Source of the DNA: Sphingomonas soli NBRC 100801
Lineage (GTDB): Bacteria; Pseudomonadota; Alphaproteobacteria; Sphingomonadales; Sphingomonadaceae
Direction: 5' to 3'
Length of the DNA: 64,000 nucleotides
Assembly (NCBI RefSeq): GCF_001591025.1
Contig: NZ_BCTZ01000001.1
Location: 248,001-312,000, forward strand
Below the pieces are notes generated by a model. It searched no databases. It worked only from the letters and a program-made list of their open reading frames with translations, and was not told the DNA's origin. Made by a program: the position numbers and the translations under genes. Each line of letters starts with the position of its first letter. The stretch's first letter is position 1. Positions 58,719-64,000 of the stretch are shown one piece after another.

Positions 58719-60646
58719 CAGCCGCAACAGTCGAACCAGCGCAGGACGCGGTTCACCATGACGATGCTGGCCATGGCCACCATCCGAAGGGGTCTCTTCG
58801 CGCGCTCGCTTTGGGGGCGATCGGCGTCGTCTTTGGCGATATCGGGACTTCGCCGCTTTATGCGATGAAGGAGACCTTTGTCGGGCATCACAAGCTCGCG
58901 GTCGATCTCGTCCATATCTATGGCGTGGTCAGCCTGATGTTCTGGTCGCTGCTGATCATCGTCACTGGCAAATATATCTTCCTGACGATGCGGGCGGACA
59001 ATAAGGGCGAGGGCGGGAGCCTGGCGCTGCTCGCGCTGATCCAGCGCAAGACGGGGCAGGGTCCGGGCCGGTGGAGCCACGGGCTCGTCATGCTGGGCGT
59101 GCTGGCGACGGCATTGTTCTTCGGCGACTGTATGATCACGCCAGCGATCTCGGTGCTCTCGGCCGTCGAAGGGCTCGTCGTCGTGCAAGCGGGGTTCAAG
59201 CCCTATGTGCTGCCGATCGCGGCGGGCATCCTGATCGGGCTGTTCGTGATCCAGGCGCGCGGCACCGACATTCTCGGCAAGTTCTTCGGGCCGATCATGC
59301 TGGTCTATTTCCTGACGCTGGCCGGGCTGGGCCTCAACAGTGTCGTCCAGTCGCCTGAGGTGCTGCAGGCGTTCAATCCGGTCTGGGGCTATCGCTTCTT
59401 TGCGGCCGATCCCTGGCTCGCCTTCCTTGCGCTAGGATCGGTCGTGCTGGCGCTCACCGGGGCCGAGGCGCTCTATGCCGACATGGGGCATTTCGGGCGA
59501 AAGCCGATCCAACTCGCCTGGGTCGGGCTGGTGCTGCCAGCGCTGATGCTCAACTATCTGGGGCAGGGCGGGCTGATGATCCGCGACCCCAGCGCCGCGA
59601 ACAACCCGTTCTTCCTGCTGGCCAGCGAAGGCTGGCGGCTGCCGCTGGTCATCCTGGCGACGATGGCGACGATCATCGCCAGCCAGGCGGTGATCACCGG
59701 CGCGTTTTCGGTGTGCCAGCAGGCGGTGCAGCTTGGGCTGATGCCGCGGCTCAGGATCAACCACACTTCGGCATCGGCGCTGGGGCAGATTTATCTGCCG
59801 ACTGTAAACTGGGCGCTGATGGTGATGGTGCTGCTGCTCGTCCTGAGCTTCCGTGAATCGTCGAACCTTGCTGCGGCTTATGGCATCGCGGTGACCGGCA
59901 CGATGTTCATCACCACCTGCATGCTGATCGTGCTGGTGAGGCGGGTTTGGAACTGGCCGCTACTGATCGCGATCCCGCTCATTACCCTCTTCCTGATCTT
60001 CGACGGTGCCTATTTCGCGTCCAACGTCACCAAGATCCCCGATGGCGGCTGGTTCCCGCTGCTCGTGGGGGTGGTGGCGTTCACGCTGCTGACGACCTGG
60101 GCGAAGGGGCGGCAGCTGATGATCGCGCGGCTGCGCGAGAGCGCGATGCCGATCAAGATTTTCATCGAATCGGCGGCAAGCGCTGCCAGCCGTGTGCCGG
60201 GCACCGCGGTGTTCATGACCTCGACCCCCGATGGCGTCCCGCACGCGCTGCTCCATAATCTCAAGCACAACAAGGTTCTGCACGAGCGCGTGATCCTGTT
60301 GACCGTAAAGATCGCCGACGAACCCTATGTCGAGGACGAGAGCCGGATGAAGGTGGAGGATCTGGGCAAGGGATTCCACCGGATGGTGATCAAATACGGC
60401 TTCATGCAGGACGCCGACGTGCCGAGCGCGCTCAAGCAGGTCAGCGCCTGCGGGGCGCAGTTCAAGATGATGGACACCAGCTTCTTCCTAGCGCGGCAGA
60501 CATTGCTGCCCTCGGCCAAGCCGGGGATGGCGATCTGGCGCGAGAAGCTGTTCGCGTGGATGCTGCGGAATGCCGAAAGCGCGATGGAATTTTTCCGCCT
60601 GCCGACGAATCGCGTGGTGGAGCTGGGCAGCCAGGTGGAGATTTGA
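58715..60646 (+). CDS. kup: Low-affinity potassium uptake protein Kup
   Basis: 643 residues, about 12 helices and a soluble C-terminal domain. The signature '[24 protein letters not shown]' begins near residue 32, and '[14 protein letters not shown]' follows helix 2. It is a K+/H+ symporter of the KUP/HAK/KT family. The start is GTG; an N-terminal His-rich stretch ([12 protein letters not shown]) is unusual. The next gene begins within its stop codon. Confidence 0.96.
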   Translation: MTAATVEPAQDAVHHDDAGHGHHPKGSLRALALGAIGVVFGDIGTSPLYAMKETFVGHHKLAVDLVHIYGVVSLMFWSLLIIVTGKYIFLTMRADNKGEGGSLALLALIQRKTGQGPGRWSHGLVMLGVLATALFFGDCMITPAISVLSAVEGLVVVQAGFKPYVLPIAAGILIGLFVIQARGTDILGKFFGPIMLVYFLTLAGLGLNSVVQSPEVLQAFNPVWGYRFFAADPWLAFLALGSVVLALTGAEALYADMGHFGRKPIQLAWVGLVLPALMLNYLGQGGLMIRDPSAANNPFFLLASEGWRLPLVILATMATIIASQAVITGAFSVCQQAVQLGLMPRLRINHTSASALGQIYLPTVNWALMVMVLLLVLSFRESSNLAAAYGIAVTGTMFITTCMLIVLVRRVWNWPLLIAIPLITLFLIFDGAYFASNVTKIPDGGWFPLLVGVVAFTLLTTWAKGRQLMIARLRESAMPIKIFIESAASAASRVPGTAVFMTSTPDGVPHALLHNLKHNKVLHERVILLTVKIADEPYVEDESRMKVEDLGKGFHRMVIKYGFMQDADVPSALKQVSACGAQFKMMDTSFFLARQTLLPSAKPGMAIWREKLFAWMLRNAESAMEFFRLPTNRVVELGSQVEI

Positions 60647-61155
60647 GCGGCTCCGCTGCGCCGATCATCGTGACGGCGCTGTTCGGGCGGCAGGATCAGG
60701 CTTGGTTCAACGCGCTGCGCCGCGAGCATTATCCGCCCGAACGCAATGTGATCGACGCGCATCTGACTCTGTTCCACCATCTGCCGCCTTCGGTATCCGA
60801 AGAACTGAAACACCGGCTGACGCAGGAGACGCGGAGCGTTCGTGCGCCCAGGGCGAAGGTGACGGGGCTGATGCATCTCGGACGGGGCGTAGCCTACCGG
60901 ATCGAGGCACCCGAACTGAGCACGATTCGCGAGGGGTTGGCCGCCGCGTTCTCGGGGCTGCTGATCCCGCAGGACGCGATACGCTGGCGTCCGCACGTGA
61001 CGATCCAGAACAAGGTGACGCCCAGCCTCGCCAAGTTCGTGCTCGCCCAGCTCTCGCAGGGATTCGTGCCGCGCGAGCTGGAAATCGCCGGTCTGGCCAC
61101 CTGGCTTTATCGCGGCGGGCCGTGGGAGCCGCTTTCCCGGCATATGTTCGCTTGA
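60643..61155 (+). CDS. 2'-5' RNA ligase family (2H phosphoesterase)
   Basis: 170 residues with a TTG start that overlaps the kup stop (TTGA). The two H-x-T motifs are His40-Leu-Thr42 ([10 protein letters not shown]) and His118-Val-Thr120 (RPHVTIQNK), the active site of 2H phosphoesterases such as LigT/ThpR. The substrate may be a cyclic phosphate on RNA. The reading frame further upstream lies inside kup. Confidence 0.85.
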   Translation: MSGSAAPIIVTALFGRQDQAWFNALRREHYPPERNVIDAHLTLFHHLPPSVSEELKHRLTQETRSVRAPRAKVTGLMHLGRGVAYRIEAPELSTIREGLAAAFSGLLIPQDAIRWRPHVTIQNKVTPSLAKFVLAQLSQGFVPRELEIAGLATWLYRGGPWEPLSRHMFA

Positions 61156-61209
61156 CCGGGGGAAAAGGCCAACCTATGTCGCCCGCTCTTCGAAGCTGAA
61201 GCACCGCAT

Positions 61210-61286
61210 GGCGGAGTAGCTCAGTTGGTTAGAGCACGGGAATCATAATCCTGGGGTCGGGGGTTCAAGTCCCTCCTCCGCTACCA
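61210..61286 (+). tRNA. tRNA-Met (elongator, anticodon CAU)
   Basis: 77 bases with CCA. Acceptor GGCGGAG/CTCCGCT (with a G-T first pair), anticodon loop ATCATAA. Elongator rather than initiator, since the initiator features (C1-A72 mismatch, GGG/CCC anticodon stem) are absent. The lysidine-type tRNA-Ile2 also has CAU; the overall sequence favours Met. Confidence 0.9.
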
Positions 61287-61357
61287 GCTTCGAAGCCTGC
61301 CACTTCCATCATCGGCGCACGGCGTCATGATGCCCGCGAAACGAATCGGGGGCAGTC

Positions 61358-62785
61358 ATGGCGGGTATGAAACGTCGCGAGATCATCGCGATGCTGGCGG
61401 CGATCGGCGCGGGCGGGCCGGCGCTGGCATGGTCCGTGACGGGGCCGGTGCAGGAGCGACTGCCTTGGGCGAAGTTCCGCATGTCTGGCGATTATGCGAA
61501 GCTGGTGAGCGCCGTTCGCACCATGAAGGCGAATCTCGATCCGGCGAGCCCGGATAGCTGGCTGTTCTGGGCGAATATCCACCAGAATCATTGCCCGCAC
61601 GGGAAGGACTATTTCCTCGCCTGGCACCGCGGATATCTGTTCCTGTTCGAGCAGCAGCTACGCAAGGTGGCGAAATCGACCACGCTTCGGCTCCCTTATT
61701 GGGACTATTTCGCCGATGCCAAGGTGCCGGCTGAGCTGATGGCGGGAAACCTCGCCACCAATCCGCTGTTCGAGACGCGCAAGGGCGAGGATGTCAGCAA
61801 GGCGCTGGTATATGGGGCGTTCGGCGACGATGTGACGATCTTCGAGCGGAGTTCGAAGGACTGCTTTGAGACCAGGGTCGAGCAGTTCCACAACAATGTC
61901 CACAACCTGATCGGCGGGCGGATGGCGACGATGCAATCACCGCAGGACCTGATCTTCTGGATGCATCACGCCAATATCGACCGGCTGTGGGCCGCGTGGA
62001 CGCTGGCGGGTCAAGGGCGGCAGATGCCGACGGCGGACAAGCCCTATTGGGGCGGACAACTCGATTATGCGAGCACGCTAAGCGTGCAGCGCGCGGAGAC
62101 CTTTTCGCCCGAGAAGCTGGGATATCGCTACGCCAACCTGAAGATGCCTGCAGCGGGCGCACCTGTGCCTATAGTCGAATCCGCGCCGGTGAAGCATCAG
62201 CCGCCGCGCATGGCGGGTGCCGCGCCTGCTCCGGCTCCGGTGCCCATGCCGGTGCCGGCTCCCGCTCCGCGCCCTGTAATGGCGGAGCCCCCAGCGGCCG
62301 CTGCCCCTGCGCCCGCAGCCCCCATACCATTTCGCGGGATCTGGCTGGGGCGCGAATCGCGTTCGGTGCGAATGCCGCTACGCCGCGAGGAGGCACCTCT
62401 TGCAATGGCCGACCATCATCATGGCGGCATCGATGACGGGCTGAGTGTGGTGCTCGATGCCGTGACGCTCACCAAAATGGGCGAGGGCGGTGGCTTCTTC
62501 TACAAGCTGTACCTTGATCTCGATGACCTCGATTATGACGTCATACCGCCGGAAGACCGGCTGATCGGCACGGTGGGGCCGTTCCAGATCGCTGCGGCGC
62601 TTGCGCATGGCGAGAATGGCAAGGCACGGATCGAACTGCCGGTGGGCGACATGGTGCGGCGGGTCGCGGAGGGGCGCGATCCGGACGATCTGGGCGTGAC
62701 CTTCGTGCGCATCGACGCGGCGCGCGCGCCGGGCGGTTCGGTCATCAATATCGAGAACGTCGCGTTTCGCGGACGTCTAGGCTAA
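61358..62785 (+). CDS. Tyrosinase-family copper oxidase with Pro/Ala linker and C-terminal domain
   Basis: 475 residues. A twin-arginine type leader (KRREIIAMLAAIGAGG) suggests Tat export. CuA ligands are probably His75, His78 or His81 and His90 in IHQNHCPHGKDYFLAWHRGY. CuB ligands lie in FHNNVHNL and FWMHHANIDRLW. After residue 270 an Ala/Pro linker precedes a beta-rich domain of about 130 residues that may act as a lid or a docking domain. Oxidises phenols to quinones; the physiological substrate is unknown. ATG at 61367 is an alternative start. It overlaps the convergent hydrolase gene by 9 bases. Confidence 0.88.
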   Translation: MAGMKRREIIAMLAAIGAGGPALAWSVTGPVQERLPWAKFRMSGDYAKLVSAVRTMKANLDPASPDSWLFWANIHQNHCPHGKDYFLAWHRGYLFLFEQQLRKVAKSTTLRLPYWDYFADAKVPAELMAGNLATNPLFETRKGEDVSKALVYGAFGDDVTIFERSSKDCFETRVEQFHNNVHNLIGGRMATMQSPQDLIFWMHHANIDRLWAAWTLAGQGRQMPTADKPYWGGQLDYASTLSVQRAETFSPEKLGYRYANLKMPAAGAPVPIVESAPVKHQPPRMAGAAPAPAPVPMPVPAPAPRPVMAEPPAAAAPAPAAPIPFRGIWLGRESRSVRMPLRREEAPLAMADHHHGGIDDGLSVVLDAVTLTKMGEGGGFFYKLYLDLDDLDYDVIPPEDRLIGTVGPFQIAAALAHGENGKARIELPVGDMVRRVAEGRDPDDLGVTFVRIDAARAPGGSVINIENVAFRGRLG

Positions 62786-63562
62786 GGCGGCAAGCACCCG
62801 CTCGAACAGCCAGTCCTTGTCCGCGACGCGGGCAAAGCTGTGGCTGTCGCTGTCGAGCGTTTCGATAGAGACACGCGTGCGCGTTGCGTCGAAGGCCGAC
62901 CCTCTATAAGCCTCGGCGAAGGCGATCGCGGTGTTGTCGCCCTTGGCCAGCAATATCCGCGTGGGTGGAGCGCTCGCTAGTGCAGTCCCCAGCCTGGTTG
63001 CCAGACCGTCGGTCACCTGAGACTGTTTCCTCGACACCTTAGCCAGGCCCTTGATTATATTACCGATATTGACGCCTCCTCGAAGCAGGCGCAGCCATTC
63101 CTTCGGATCCTTCAGACGCTGGGCGTAATGCGATCGAATGGCGGCGGCCGGGGGCAAATCGTCCGCCGCTTCGATCGTCCATGGATTGGCGAGGAGCAGC
63201 GAATCAACGCCCGCTGCCCGATGAAAGAAGGCAAGTGCAGTGGCGGCGTCGCAATTGCCGAACGCGACAATCCGGGTGACCCCGGTCTCGCGCAACGCGG
63301 TGGCGGCTGCGGCGATATCCTCGGCCGCGCTCTCGAAGCCGCCATTTGCACCGGTGGAATCGCCGATCCCGCGCCGATCGAAGCGGAGCGCGGGATATCC
63401 CGCTTCGGCGACGCGCTGGCCCAGCAGCGCCATCCCGCGATGCGCGCCACAGCGGATCTCGTTACCGCCGGATACGATCAGCAGGCCGGTCTTGCCCGGC
63501 GCCTCGTCGAGCGTGCCGACCAGCGTTTCGCCCGCGCAAGGGATTTGGATCAGCCTTCGCAT
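62777..63562 (-). CDS. Exosortase A system-associated hydrolase 1
   Basis: 261 residues, alpha/beta hydrolase fold. The text 'LLIVSGGNEIRCGAHRGMALLG', 'YPALRFDRRGIGDSTG', 'FGNCDAATALAF' and 'LLLANPW' matches the hydrolase-1 family (TIGR03100) of exosortase/EPS loci. The role is thought to be in export or modification of PEP-CTERM or polysaccharide material. The nucleophile is a Cys (GNCDA) in place of Ser. Its start is 13 bases inside the next upstream gene on the minus strand, so the two are coupled. Confidence 0.88.
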   Translation of the reverse strand: MRRLIQIPCAGETLVGTLDEAPGKTGLLIVSGGNEIRCGAHRGMALLGQRVAEAGYPALRFDRRGIGDSTGANGGFESAAEDIAAAATALRETGVTRIVAFGNCDAATALAFFHRAAGVDSLLLANPWTIEAADDLPPAAAIRSHYAQRLKDPKEWLRLLRGGVNIGNIIKGLAKVSRKQSQVTDGLATRLGTALASAPPTRILLAKGDNTAIAFAEAYRGSAFDATRTRVSIETLDSDSHSFARVADKDWLFERVLAALA

Positions 63563-64000
63563 GCGCGGATCCAGTCGGCGATATCGTCGGCGAGCCGGGC
63601 AGCAAGCGCGGGATCGTTATCAGGCTCGGCCCGGCGCCAGAGGGGTGCGCCGGGAACCTTGAGGTCGGCCGCCTTCGCGTCAGTCTCGTGGCGTACGGTT
63701 CGGAGGGGAATATCCGGCGCATCCTCTATCGAAAATGCTGACTTCACTTTCAGATCCGTGAGCAGATCCGGTGAGATAAGATTCCCCGCGATCTCGACGA
63801 GAGCATCTTCCTCCCCATCAAAATACCAAAGCTCGCCAAGCTTCCGACTTGATCCAACCTCTACCTGCTTGACGCGGGTAAGTTCGCGTAAGACCTGCGC
63901 GCCATCGACGGGCGCAAAATGCCATCTGCCATAGGCAATTGCGTAGGTATCGAGCAGGGCACCGCTCCGAATGCCCATCGCATAACAATTTCGGCCGGCT
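63550..64000 (-). CDS. Exosortase A system-associated hydrolase 2, C-terminal part
   Basis: At least 149 residues; the frame is open to the window end, so the N-terminus is missing. The C-terminal text 'GIRSGALLDTYA', 'WHFAPVDGAQVLRELTRVKQ', 'VEIAGNLISPDLLTDL' and 'GAPLWRRAEPDNDPAL' fits hydrolase 2 (TIGR03101), the regular partner of hydrolase 1. It suggests that an exosortase (xrtA)/EPS cluster continues beyond the right edge. The Met at 63978 is internal by this alignment. Confidence 0.7.
   Translation of the reverse strand, partial: AGRNCYAMGIRSGALLDTYAIAYGRWHFAPVDGAQVLRELTRVKQVEVGSSRKLGELWYFDGEEDALVEIAGNLISPDLLTDLKVKSAFSIEDAPDIPLRTVRHETDAKAADLKVPGAPLWRRAEPDNDPALAARLADDIADWIRACEG

Overview
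The window looks like a chromosomal segment of an alphaproteobacterium of the Sphingomonadales, probably Sphingomonas or a close relative. The evidence is high GC with GC-rich third codon positions, TonB-dependent receptors, SPOR-domain proteins, GatCAB, a tig/clpPX/lon/hupB protease block, System I cytochrome c maturation genes, and at the right edge the start of an exosortase-A associated cluster. No phage, plasmid, IS element, CRISPR array or rRNA was seen. Species-level placement is inference.

Layout. 0-2.1 kb: 3' part of a TonB-dependent receptor. 2.1-9.1 kb: a YceI-family periplasmic protein, branched-chain amino acid genes ilvB-ilvN-ilvC (minus strand), miaA and serB with interlocking start codons, and a MipA/OmpV outer-membrane protein. 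9.1-12.9 kb: a SPOR/Sel1 protein divergent from a ParA ATPase, a ribbon-helix-helix partner and a TPR-SPOR protein. 13.4-16.6 kb: ruvX, pyrB and a dihydroorotase-like protein that lacks metal ligands. 16.9-23.8 kb: a DUF3089 hydrolase, a DUF4153 membrane protein, and gatC-gatA-yqhA-gatB. 23.8-42.5 kb: a cyclophilin and a Crp/Fnr regulator, then the classical tig, clpP, clpX, lon, hupB order interrupted by two accessory blocks (a glycosyltransferase and an SDR; then a membrane protein, an NCS1 permease, a frameshifted secreted gene, a coiled-coil protein and two tandem M1 aminopeptidases).

42.5-48.5 kb: a degenerate RBBP9/YdeN-like hydrolase, a possible PhoB box, a beta-helix lipoprotein and a TonB-dependent receptor, followed by a prolyl-4-hydroxylase-like dioxygenase. 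48.5-51.5 kb: a leucine/valine-type dehydrogenase and a secreted M28 peptidase. 51.6-56.6 kb: ccmC-D-E-F-G-H-I, without ccmAB. 56.8-61.2 kb: alanine dehydrogenase with a divergent Lrp regulator, then the potassium transporter kup and a 2H phosphoesterase. 61.3-64 kb: a tyrosinase with a C-terminal extension and two exosortase-A associated hydrolases, the second cut by the window end.

Four tRNA genes are present: Leu(UAG), Val(CAC), His(GUG) and Met(CAU). At least three families of palindromic intergenic repeats (about 80-140 bp each, 13 copies or half-copies found by eye) fill most larger gaps. In the ccm operon and before the cyclophilin gene a repeat terminus appears to form or border the ribosome binding site of the next gene.
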